DNA from: Rheinheimera sp. | Lineage (GTDB): Bacteria > Pseudomonadota > Gammaproteobacteria > Enterobacterales > Alteromonadaceae | Length of the DNA stretch: 64,000 bases | Direction: 5' to 3' | Assembly (NCBI RefSeq): GCF_030690345.1 | Contig: NZ_JAUYGV010000008.1 | Location: 374,433-438,432, forward strand | Shown: positions 48,280-55,456 of the stretch, in pieces | Numbering within the stretch: position 1 is the stretch's first letter | Layout: the number at the start of each line of letters is the position of its first letter | Position numbers and translations under genes: made by a program | Notes under the pieces: model-generated | The model's input: the letters and a program-made list of their open reading frames with translations, nothing else | The model's database searches: none | What the model was told of the DNA's origin: nothing

Positions 48280-50034
48280 GTGGCAGGACAAATCCCCAGA
48301 CAGTTTATCGACGAGTTGTTGGCCCGCACCGACATCGTTGAACTGATAGACCAGCGCGTACCGCTGAAAAAAGCCGGTAGAAATTACGCTGCCTGTTGTC
48401 CGTTCCATAGCGAAAAATCGCCCTCTTTCACTGTTAGCCCCGACAAACAGTTTTACCATTGCTTTGGCTGTGGCGCGCACGGCAATGCCATCAGCTTTAT
48501 GATGGAGTTTGAACAACTCGAGTTTGTTGAAGCCATTGAAGAGCTGGCGCAGCAGCACCATCTTGAAGTACCACGCGAGCAAGGTGCCGGCCCCAAACGC
48601 CCTGCGGCGCAGGCCGATGATTACCACTTAATGCAGCAAGCGGCAGAGTTTTACCAGCAACAACTGCAAAGCCACCCCAATGCTGCCATGGTGCAGCAAT
48701 ATGTCGCCAAGCGCGGTTTAAGTGCGAAAACCCTGGCAGATTTTGCTATAGGTTACGCCCCGGATGGCTGGGATAACCTGTTAAAACGCTTAAGCCCGAC
48801 TAACAATAAAGTGCTGCGCGATCAGCTGTTTGAATTGCGGTTGATAAACCGCAACGACAATGGCCGTGAGTATGACTTTTTCCGCGAACGCTTAATGTTT
48901 CCCATTCGCGACAAACGCGGCCGCGTTATTGCTTTTGGTGGCCGCGTATTGGGTGACGGCACGCCGAAATATTTAAATTCACCGGAAAGCCGGCTGTTTC
49001 ACAAAGGCCGTGAGCTGTATGGCTTATATGAAGTGCGCCAGCAACCGGGCCATGTCGAACAAATACTGGTAGTAGAAGGCTATATGGATGTGGTGGCGCT
49101 GGCCGAACACGATATCCGCTTTGCCGTCGCCTGCTTGGGCACCGCCACTACGTCGGATCATATGCATACGCTGTTTCGCTACACGCCCAAAGTAGTGTGC
49201 TGCTACGACGGTGACCGCGCCGGCCGCGATGCCGCCTGGCGTGCATTGCAAAGCGCACTGCCGCAATTAAAAGATGGCGTAGAGTTAAATTTCGTGTTTT
49301 TGCCCGACGGCGAAGACCCGGATTCATTAGTACAAAAAGAAGGCAAAGACGCCTTTTTACAACGTATCGCCGGCGCCATGCCGCTTAATCAGTACTTTTT
49401 TGAGCACCTAGTGCAGGAATTTGACCCGGCCACCGATGCCGGCAAATCAGCGTTATCGGTAAAAGCGGCAGAGCTGATTAAACAAATTCCGAGTGAATTT
49501 TACCGTGACAGTTTAAGCGATAAATTGGCCAACCTGCTGGGTAAGCCGCGTGAGCGCACAAAAGCCGCAGTAAACCGCGCGTCAAACCGGGTAAAACCGG
49601 CGGCAATGAAAATAACGCCGATGCGCCGTGCTATTGGTTTATTGCTGCAGTACCCCAACTTAGTGAACGTGATGCCGGACGCGCCCGAGCTTGGCGATGC
49701 CAATATTCCGGGCATAGGCTTATTACTGGCGCTGCAACAACGGCTGCAACAACAAGCGGACTTAACCACGGCACAACTGATCGAGCAGTGGCGTGATTTG
49801 CCCGAGCATAATATTTTAATGACGCTGGCGGCCTGGGATCACCAGATAGCGCCGGAACAATTATCACAGGAATTTGTCGATACCTTTCACTCTATTGAGG
49901 ATCAGTATCTGCAACAACGGCTGGAAGCCCTGGAACGGAAAGACAAGCTGCAACAACTGAGTAAAGCCGAATGGCATGAATACAAACTGTTGCTGCAGGC
50001 ATTAAAAAGCAAAAAACCAAAGCTTGCGACCTAA
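48280..50034 (+). CDS. dnaG: DNA primase DnaG
   Basis: Synthesises RNA primers at the fork. 584 residues from GTG 48280 with AAGGA five bases upstream; a weak start is usual for this low-abundance protein. The zinc-binding CHC2 motif uses Cys40, His43, Cys61 and Cys64. The TOPRIM motif is VVEGYMDVVAL. The C-terminal helicase-binding domain is present and helical. Confidence 0.96.
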   Translation: MAGQIPRQFIDELLARTDIVELIDQRVPLKKAGRNYAACCPFHSEKSPSFTVSPDKQFYHCFGCGAHGNAISFMMEFEQLEFVEAIEELAQQHHLEVPREQGAGPKRPAAQADDYHLMQQAAEFYQQQLQSHPNAAMVQQYVAKRGLSAKTLADFAIGYAPDGWDNLLKRLSPTNNKVLRDQLFELRLINRNDNGREYDFFRERLMFPIRDKRGRVIAFGGRVLGDGTPKYLNSPESRLFHKGRELYGLYEVRQQPGHVEQILVVEGYMDVVALAEHDIRFAVACLGTATTSDHMHTLFRYTPKVVCCYDGDRAGRDAAWRALQSALPQLKDGVELNFVFLPDGEDPDSLVQKEGKDAFLQRIAGAMPLNQYFFEHLVQEFDPATDAGKSALSVKAAELIKQIPSEFYRDSLSDKLANLLGKPRERTKAAVNRASNRVKPAAMKITPMRRAIGLLLQYPNLVNVMPDAPELGDANIPGIGLLLALQQRLQQQADLTTAQLIEQWRDLPEHNILMTLAAWDHQIAPEQLSQEFVDTFHSIEDQYLQQRLEALERKDKLQQLSKAEWHEYKLLLQALKSKKPKLAT

Positions 50035-50060
50035 TGCGGCTGGCTAGAAAAGCCGCGCTT

Positions 50061-50069
50061 TGTTATAAT
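50061..50069 (+). promoter_or_regulatory. Extended -10 promoter for rpoD
   Basis: TGT followed by TATAAT (50064-50069), 50 bases before the rpoD start. A hairpin GCGGCT/AGCCGC (50036-50041 with 50051-50056) covers the -35 position, so the extended -10 would carry recognition. Confidence 0.5.
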
Positions 50070-50118
50070 CGCTAGTTCGCAATTTTACATTAATCAAATT
50101 GGTGGAAGATAAGTCTCT

Positions 50119-51960
50119 ATGGAGCAAAATCCTCAGTCGCAGTTAAAACTCCTGATCATTAAAGGTAAAGAGCAAGGTTATCTTACCTTTGCTGAGGTGA
50201 ATGATCACCTGCCGCAAGACATTATCGATTCAGATCAGATAGAAGACATTATCCGCATGATCAATGACATGGGGATCCAGGTGTTTGAAAGCGCCCCGGA
50301 TGCCGACGATCTGATCATGACCGATGCCACCACAGATGAAGACGCAGTGGAAGAAGCTGCGCAAGCCTTAGTCAGCGTAGACAAAGAACTGGGCCGCACT
50401 ACCGACCCGGTGCGGATGTACATGCGTGAAATGGGCACCGTTGAGCTGTTAACCCGCGAAGGCGAAATTGACATCGCCAAACGGATTGAAGACGGTATCA
50501 ACACCGTGCAAAGCTCAGTAGCTGAATACCCGGAAGCCATTACTTACCTGCTGGAACAGTGGGACAAGTACGAAGCCGAAGAAATTCGCTTAAGCGACAT
50601 TGTTACTGCCTTTATCGACCCGAACGAAATTGATGAGGCGCCGGTAGCCGGCAGCCATATCGGCTCTGACGTGCCGGAAGATAAGATGGACGATGACGAC
50701 AGCGACGACGATGACGACGATGACAGCGATGCTGACGACGGCGACACCGGCCCGGATCCGGAAATGGCACGGCTGAAGTTTGGCGAACTGCGTACCCAGT
50801 ACGACGTTACCCGTAACTCTATCGTGAAGAACGGCCGCGAACACGCCACCACCAAAGTAGAAATTGAAAAATTAAGCGAAGTGTTCCGCTGCTTCCGTCT
50901 GGTACCAAAACAGTTCGATCGCCTGGTTAAAAACATGCGCGAAATGATGGACCGTGTGCGGGTGCAGGAACGCATCGTGATGAAGCACTGCGTTGAATAC
51001 GCCAAGATGCCGAAGAAAAACTTCGTTAAAGCCTTTACCGGTTTTGAAACCTCTACCGCTTGGGTAGACGTGGAAATTGCTGCGAATAAGCCCTACTCCG
51101 CCAAGCTGAAAGAAATGCAGGAAGAGTTGGTTCGCAGCATTGAAAAACTGAAAAAAGTAGAAGAAGAAACCGGCTTAAGTATCTTTAAAATTAAAGATAT
51201 TAACCGTCGCATGTCGATTGGCGAAGCCAAAGCCCGCCGCGCCAAGAAAGAGATGGTAGAAGCTAACTTACGTTTGGTTATCTCTATCGCGAAAAAATAC
51301 ACCAACCGTGGTCTGCAATTCCTTGATTTAATTCAGGAAGGCAACATCGGTTTGATGAAAGCGGTAGATAAGTTTGAATACCGCCGTGGTTACAAGTTCT
51401 CTACCTATGCTACCTGGTGGATCCGTCAGGCCATTACCCGCTCTATCGCGGACCAGGCCCGCACCATCCGTATTCCGGTGCATATGATTGAAACCATCAA
51501 CAAGTTAAACCGCATTTCCCGCCAAATGTTGCAGGAAATGGGCCGCGAGCCGTCACCGGAAGAATTATCCGAACGCATGCAAATGCCGGAAGATAAAATC
51601 CGTAAGGTGCTGAAAATCGCCAAAGAGCCGATTTCAATGGAAACGCCGATTGGTGATGATGAAGACTCGCATCTGGGTGACTTTATTGAAGACGCCACCG
51701 GTGAATCACCGCTGGACTCTGCCACTATGGAAAGCCTGAAAAACGCGACTAACGAAGTGTTGGCCGGCTTAACCGCACGCGAAGCCAAAGTACTGCGCAT
51801 GCGCTTTGGTATCGACATGAATACCGACCATACGTTGGAAGAAGTGGGTAAACAGTTTGACGTAACGCGTGAGCGTATTCGTCAGATCGAAGCCAAAGCG
51901 CTGCGTAAACTGCGCCACCCGTCACGCTCTGAAGTATTAAAAAGCTTCCTGGACGAGTAA
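50119..51960 (+). CDS. rpoD: RNA polymerase sigma-70 factor RpoD
   Basis: Primary sigma factor, 613 residues as in E. coli. Region 1.1 is at the N-terminus. The non-conserved region holds a very acidic Asp/Ser tract at about 191-213. Region 2 reads [20 protein letters not shown] and [20 protein letters not shown]. Region 4 holds the helix-turn-helix [20 protein letters not shown]. It closes the rpsU-dnaG-rpoD operon. Confidence 0.98.
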   Translation: MEQNPQSQLKLLIIKGKEQGYLTFAEVNDHLPQDIIDSDQIEDIIRMINDMGIQVFESAPDADDLIMTDATTDEDAVEEAAQALVSVDKELGRTTDPVRMYMREMGTVELLTREGEIDIAKRIEDGINTVQSSVAEYPEAITYLLEQWDKYEAEEIRLSDIVTAFIDPNEIDEAPVAGSHIGSDVPEDKMDDDDSDDDDDDDSDADDGDTGPDPEMARLKFGELRTQYDVTRNSIVKNGREHATTKVEIEKLSEVFRCFRLVPKQFDRLVKNMREMMDRVRVQERIVMKHCVEYAKMPKKNFVKAFTGFETSTAWVDVEIAANKPYSAKLKEMQEELVRSIEKLKKVEEETGLSIFKIKDINRRMSIGEAKARRAKKEMVEANLRLVISIAKKYTNRGLQFLDLIQEGNIGLMKAVDKFEYRRGYKFSTYATWWIRQAITRSIADQARTIRIPVHMIETINKLNRISRQMLQEMGREPSPEELSERMQMPEDKIRKVLKIAKEPISMETPIGDDEDSHLGDFIEDATGESPLDSATMESLKNATNEVLAGLTAREAKVLRMRFGIDMNTDHTLEEVGKQFDVTRERIRQIEAKALRKLRHPSRSEVLKSFLDE

Positions 51961-51984
51961 GCTGCAGCTATAGCAACTACCCCG

Positions 51985-52010
51985 ATAAAGGCGCCAAACG
52001 GCGCCTTTAT
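51985..52010 (+). terminator. Terminator after rpoD
   Basis: ATAAAGGCGCC (51985-51995), loop AAAC, GGCGCCTTTAT (52000-52010). Confidence 0.82.
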
Positions 52011-52072
52011 TATTAAAATCAACTTAAAGCCTAAAAAAGCAGCAATTAACTGCACTTAGCGCAATAAGCCGG

Positions 52073-52101
52073 ATGACAAAGCCGGCAAAAGTTTTTATAC
52101 T
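52073..52101 (+). promoter_or_regulatory. tRNA promoter with GC-rich discriminator
   Basis: ATGACA (52073-52078), 17-base spacer, TATACT (52096-52101), then GCCTGCCGC, a GC-rich discriminator typical of stringently controlled stable-RNA promoters. It lies directly upstream of the broken tRNA copy, with the intact copy 92 bases further on. Confidence 0.65.
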
Positions 52102-52121
52102 GCCTGCCGCTTCACCTATGA

Positions 52122-52254
52122 TGGCCCCATAGCTCAGTTGGTTAGAGCGCTCGACTCATAATTAGTGAGTCCATGTGGTACCATAGGAAATGTTGGTTCA
52201 AGTTGTAAAATCGTGGCCCCATAGCTCAGTTGGTTAGAGCGCTCGACTCATAAT
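52122..52254 (+). repeat. Direct repeat of 41 bases, 92-base period (attachment-like)
   Basis: Copies at 52122-52162 and 52214-52254 are identical, from the base before the tRNA through the anticodon loop. Such tRNA-half repeats arise from site-specific integration and excision. The 51 bases between the copies are unlike the tRNA 3' half. Confidence 0.7.
52123..52162 (+). pseudogene. 5' half of a tRNA gene (partial duplicate)
   Basis: Forty bases identical to the acceptor strand, D arm and anticodon region of the intact tRNA at 52215. After AAT in the anticodon loop the sequence diverges, and no TGGGGCC acceptor complement follows, so it cannot fold as a tRNA. Because it is next to the promoter, it probably marks the original gene position, split by recombination at the anticodon loop. 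Confidence 0.8.
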
Positions 52255-52291
52255 CGATCGGTCGCTGGTTCGAGTCCAGCTGGGGCCACCA
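52215..52291 (+). tRNA. tRNA with anticodon CAT, probably tRNA-Ile2
   Basis: 77 bases including encoded CCA. The acceptor GGCCCCA pairs with TGGGGCC. The anticodon loop is CTCATAA (CAT). GGCCCC at the 5' end, CGACTCATAATCG and the T arm GCTGGTTCGAGTCCAGC resemble the lysidine-modified tRNA-Ile2 of E. coli more than elongator tRNA-Met (which starts GGCTACG). The outermost anticodon-stem pair is a C-T mismatch. Confidence 0.85.
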
Positions 52292-52618
52292 ATCCACTAA
52301 ATACGCGGCTTCTAGCTGTGTTCAGCACCAAAACCCATCACTCTTACTAGAAAAATCGACTGGTTGTAGCTGAAAAAGCTTGGGCTAGTAAATTATTCAT
52401 GGTTTCAAGCACAACCAAAGCACCACGTAATACACCGGCTACAGCATAGTGTAAAAAGTCGTAAGGGCTTTATATGCTCTGTTGTATTACAGCTAACAGA
52501 AATCGTCTCTTTGGCAGCTGTGGTGTAATAAATCCAAAAATGGAAATAAACTTCTTTGCTTTCCTAGGTGACAAATGTAACATAAGGCACATAACAAACA
52601 GCTGGATATTTAAACAGT
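52292..52618. other. Gene-free stretch after the tRNA
   Basis: 327 bases of AT-rich DNA between the tRNA and the first island gene. An imperfect inverted repeat (TGTATTACAGCT near 52481, AGCTGTGGTGTAATA near 52518) could be an operator for the small ribbon-helix-helix-like gene downstream. Nothing else was recognised. Confidence 0.3.
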
Positions 52619-52801
52619 ATGAGTATAGGAAAAAGTGGTAGGATTGTCTTACAAATAGACCCTAACTTAAAAAAGCAGCTATACGGAGAGCTGGCAATTC
52701 AGGGACTAACACTCAAAGAGTGGTTTCTTGCCAGAGCAGGCGAACTACTGAAAAGTGGCAACGATCGTACCCAATCAACTACTAACAAAGAAAATGAGTA
52801 A
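52619..52801 (+). CDS. Small ribbon-helix-helix-like protein
   Basis: 60 residues. The pattern is one short beta strand (GRIVLQIDP) followed by two helices (NLKKQLYGELAIQG and TLKEWFLARAGELL) and a polar tail, as in Arc/CopG-type DNA-binding proteins. The gene overlaps the start of the first methyltransferase. By position it could act as the controller of the restriction-modification locus, as C proteins do elsewhere, though those are helix-turn-helix proteins. No clear ribosome site. Confidence 0.55.
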   Translation: MSIGKSGRIVLQIDPNLKKQLYGELAIQGLTLKEWFLARAGELLKSGNDRTQSTTNKENE

Positions 52802-53690
52802 AATGGCTGAAGAAATTGAGAAAAGTGAAATCGTTGAAGAAACCGCGAGCACAAAAAAAGGCAAATACGACCCGCGCAATAAGCTGAACGATCTAACATC
52901 AAGTGAATGGATTCCTGAAACAATTTCCGTATGGAATCAGAAAGGTCTAGGCGCTAAACATCCTGATGTAAAAATTGAAAAACAACACCCTGCGCCGTTC
53001 TCATTCACTGATGTGGCAAGACTTATCAGATTTTTTACTAAAAAAGATCAAGTCGTACTTGACCCTTTTTTGGGTATTGGTTCAACTCTCAAAGCTTGCG
53101 CGACCGAGCATAGGCGTGGCATAGGTATCGAGCTTAACCCTAAATACGCAGAACTATCGAAAGAAAGAATGGATACTGAGCTTGCAGAGAGCTCAAACAA
53201 ATCCGAGCAAGTAGTTCTGCAAGGCGACTCACGAGAAGTCCTTGATACACTTGAAGAAAACAGCATCGACTTCGTTGTAACCAGTCCTCCATACTGGAAT
53301 ATTCTTCATAAAGAAGATCATAAGGTAAAGCAGGAACGCAAAGAGCACTCTTTGGATACCAAGTACAGTGATAGCGAACAGGATTTAGGCAACATTGACG
53401 ATTACGAAATATTTCTGGAACAACTAACTGGAATTTTAGCAAAGTGTGCAAGGGTGCTAAAACCACAAAAATACATGGCTGTTGTTGTAAGCGATTTCCG
53501 TGATAAGTCAAAATATATAATGTTCCATTCAGACTTAGCTAGAAAATTAGATCCGATTGGTCTGGAAATGCGAGGCTTAAAAGTGCTTTACCAAAGGCAT
53601 AAAAGAATATTTCCATACGGATATCCCTATGCTTACGTTCCCAATATTCATAACCAATACATACTGATTTTGCAAAATGCTAAAAAATAA
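52794..53690 (+). CDS. DNA methyltransferase, motif order X-I-IV (SPPY type)
   Basis: 298 residues from ATG 52794 (ATG 52803 is an alternative). The SAM-binding part comes first: motif X-like EKQHPAPF (62-69), motif I DPFLGIGST (90-98), motif II IELNPKY (112-118), then the catalytic motif IV TSPPYW (163-168). The SPPY tetrad is commonest in N4-cytosine enzymes but also occurs in N6-adenine ones. The C-terminal 120 residues would hold target recognition. The gene overlaps the next methyltransferase by 14 bases. The base use is AT-rich relative to the core genome. Confidence 0.85.
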   Translation: MSKMAEEIEKSEIVEETASTKKGKYDPRNKLNDLTSSEWIPETISVWNQKGLGAKHPDVKIEKQHPAPFSFTDVARLIRFFTKKDQVVLDPFLGIGSTLKACATEHRRGIGIELNPKYAELSKERMDTELAESSNKSEQVVLQGDSREVLDTLEENSIDFVVTSPPYWNILHKEDHKVKQERKEHSLDTKYSDSEQDLGNIDDYEIFLEQLTGILAKCARVLKPQKYMAVVVSDFRDKSKYIMFHSDLARKLDPIGLEMRGLKVLYQRHKRIFPYGYPYAYVPNIHNQYILILQNAKK

Positions 53691-54459
53691 CACTAATTCA
53701 ATTCTGAATATCGATTGTATTGAAGGGTTAAGAAATCTACCCGATAACTCGGTAAATCTTATAGTTGCAGACCCACCATACAACTTAAATAAAAACTTTG
53801 GGAAGTGGGACGAAAGCAAAAAGAAAGATGTTTGGTTGCCATGGTGCAAGGAATGGCTGAATGAATGTAAACGGGTATTAAAGGATGATGGCAGCATATT
53901 CGTGTACGGCATACACCATCATCTATGTTGGTTACAATGCCATATGATTGACATTGGGCTAGAGTATCGTAGACAGATAATTTGGTACTACGAAAATGGT
54001 TTCTCTGGCTATAAAAACACCCTGCAAGCACACTATGAACCCCTGCTATGGTTTTCAAAAACTAGCGAATTCACTTACCATGTAATCAGAGAGCCATATA
54101 AAAGTGAAGAAAGACTAAAAAATAAAATTACTAAAAATGGTAAAGTATGGACACCGCATCCTGATGGAAGAATGGCTGGTGATGTATGGAGCTTTCCAAC
54201 TTTGGCCGGTAAAAGATTCCAAGGTGAAAAAGTAGACCACCCTACGCAGAAGCCATTATCAATCTCAGAGAGGATAATCAGGCATTTTTCAAACGAAGGT
54301 GATTTGGTAGTTATTCCATTTGCTGGAAGTGGATCAGAATGTGTCGCAGCCAAAAAGCTTAACCGTAATTTTATCGGATTTGAACTGAACCCTGACTACA
54401 TTGAAATTGCCAACAAGAGACTAGCTGACTTGAAACAGATTGAAGCTGCTTTTATTTAG
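53677..54459 (+). CDS. DNA N6-adenine methyltransferase, motif order IV-I (beta type)
   Basis: 260 residues. The catalytic motif IV is ADPPYNLNKNFG (DPPY 32-35), typical of N6-adenine enzymes. A recognition region lies in the middle, then the HPTQKP motif X (188-193) and motif I PFAGSGS (214-220) with FELNPDY. This is the beta arrangement and differs from the upstream methyltransferase. Two dissimilar methyltransferases are expected where each strand of an asymmetric site needs its own enzyme. The gene converges on the nuclease-ferredoxin gene; the coding ends overlap by 8 bases. Confidence 0.88.
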   Translation: MLKNNTNSILNIDCIEGLRNLPDNSVNLIVADPPYNLNKNFGKWDESKKKDVWLPWCKEWLNECKRVLKDDGSIFVYGIHHHLCWLQCHMIDIGLEYRRQIIWYYENGFSGYKNTLQAHYEPLLWFSKTSEFTYHVIREPYKSEERLKNKITKNGKVWTPHPDGRMAGDVWSFPTLAGKRFQGEKVDHPTQKPLSISERIIRHFSNEGDLVVIPFAGSGSECVAAKKLNRNFIGFELNPDYIEIANKRLADLKQIEAAFI

Positions 54460-54468
54460 CAGCTTCAA
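54440..54468. terminator. Hairpin containing both convergent stop codons
   Basis: TTGAAGCTGCT (54440-54450) pairs perfectly with AGCAGCTTCAA (54458-54468) around TTTATTT. The methyltransferase stop TAG (54457-54459) and the opposing TAA (54454-54452) both fall inside it. It is probably a two-way transcription barrier between the modification and restriction arms. Confidence 0.6.
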
Positions 54469-55456
54469 CAAGGTTACAAGGGGATGCCAAATTTGGCTCC
54501 CTTCCCAGCAAAATGGTTATCCCTTCCCTAGCGCTGGTATTATCTTTACTTAAGTTAAACAATAGAACATCCATGGCTGTCTTATTCCAAGCAACACTCA
54601 ACAAAGCAGTCAAAGGGACAATCATAATATCTAAATCTACTACATTCTTGATGTCACTAATCAATTCCCAAAACTCTGTTCTTTTGTTTGGGAGCTCCGG
54701 CAAAACAATCATTCCTTTTACTTTACTCTTGTCAACATTGTTTCTAGAACAGAAAACGGCTACATCATCAAGAATATCTCTTGGTGAATCTAAATTTGCT
54801 ACAGTTTCAACCTCTACTAAGATGTGAAAATCACCATAAGCGCTGATCCCATCCATACGCATATTCACATCGCCCTGTCTGGTCAGAAACGTGTCGATTC
54901 CTGTGACTTGAAGAGCTTTGCAAACTAACCTGTTAATAGTAGCGGTTCTTGAATCTAGCATATTTATATTTACAAGCACCCCTCTAATTAATGGTTCACT
55001 CTCTATAATAGGTTGATTTGAATGGGAAATATTAAGACTATTTAAAACTACCGGAGTATCTGTGCGTTTCAAATTGCTCAAATCTCGGTGTATAACAGCC
55101 TTGCTTTGATTATTAAAGTGGATCGCCCCGACAGGGCAGACAGCAATACAAAGCCCACACCCGATGCATTTATCACTGTCAATAGATACGTTGCCATCGT
55201 CATCCTTAAAAACTGCATCGGTAGGACAGAGAACGTCTGTCTGAGACATGCGCAAGTCATCCCAAACGTTCTCACCTACCTTAATCTTCAAGCACGACTC
55301 TTCAAAACAGTTGATACAGGAACTTTTTATAACTGCTCCACTTTCGAAACTCAGGGTCGCCGGCTGTCCCGCCACATATAAAACATCAATCCTCTGACTG
55401 TCATCTAGGTAGCTATATGCAGTTTTGTTTTTAATTCGCTGCAACAGTTCAGCCAT
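54452..55456 (-). CDS. Ferredoxin-like protein fused to nuclease-like domain, putative restriction subunit
   Basis: 334 residues. The N-terminal third has eight cysteines in a two-cluster ferredoxin pattern: C47-x2-C50-x4-C55 with C77-P, and C97-x2-C100-x2-C103-x3-C107-P, predicting [4Fe-4S] centres. The C-terminal half resembles the C-terminus of the adjacent nuclease: D202-x12-E215-x-E217, then ELPNKR (254-259) and LISDIK (265-270), the last two spaced as in the partner. The lysine of PD-(D/E)xK is glutamate here, as in BamHI, so activity is open. The start overlaps the partner's stop by 8 bases. Most likely a second endonuclease subunit, with a structural or redox-sensing cluster; an electron-transfer role is the alternative. 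Confidence 0.65.
   Translation of the reverse strand: MAELLQRIKNKTAYSYLDDSQRIDVLYVAGQPATLSFESGAVIKSSCINCFEESCLKIKVGENVWDDLRMSQTDVLCPTDAVFKDDDGNVSIDSDKCIGCGLCIAVCPVGAIHFNNQSKAVIHRDLSNLKRTDTPVVLNSLNISHSNQPIIESEPLIRGVLVNINMLDSRTATINRLVCKALQVTGIDTFLTRQGDVNMRMDGISAYGDFHILVEVETVANLDSPRDILDDVAVFCSRNNVDKSKVKGMIVLPELPNKRTEFWELISDIKNVVDLDIMIVPLTALLSVAWNKTAMDVLLFNLSKDNTSAREGITILLGREPNLASPCNLVEAAK

Noticed and set aside
50590-50844. Minus-strand frame opposite the acidic tract of rpoD, rich in Val/Ile
   Set aside because: It is the mirror of the GAC/GAT repeats coding for Asp; no ribosome site.
52163-52214. Second tRNA made from the broken copy and the GGTTCAAGT segment downstream
   Set aside because: There is a T-loop-like GGTTCAA, but no matching T stem and no 3' acceptor strand complementary to GGCCCCA.
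52215-52291. Elongator tRNA-Met call for the CAT-anticodon tRNA
   Set aside because: The acceptor and anticodon-stem sequences are nearer to tRNA-Ile2 (GGCCCC, CGACTCATAATCG). The identity is still only probable.
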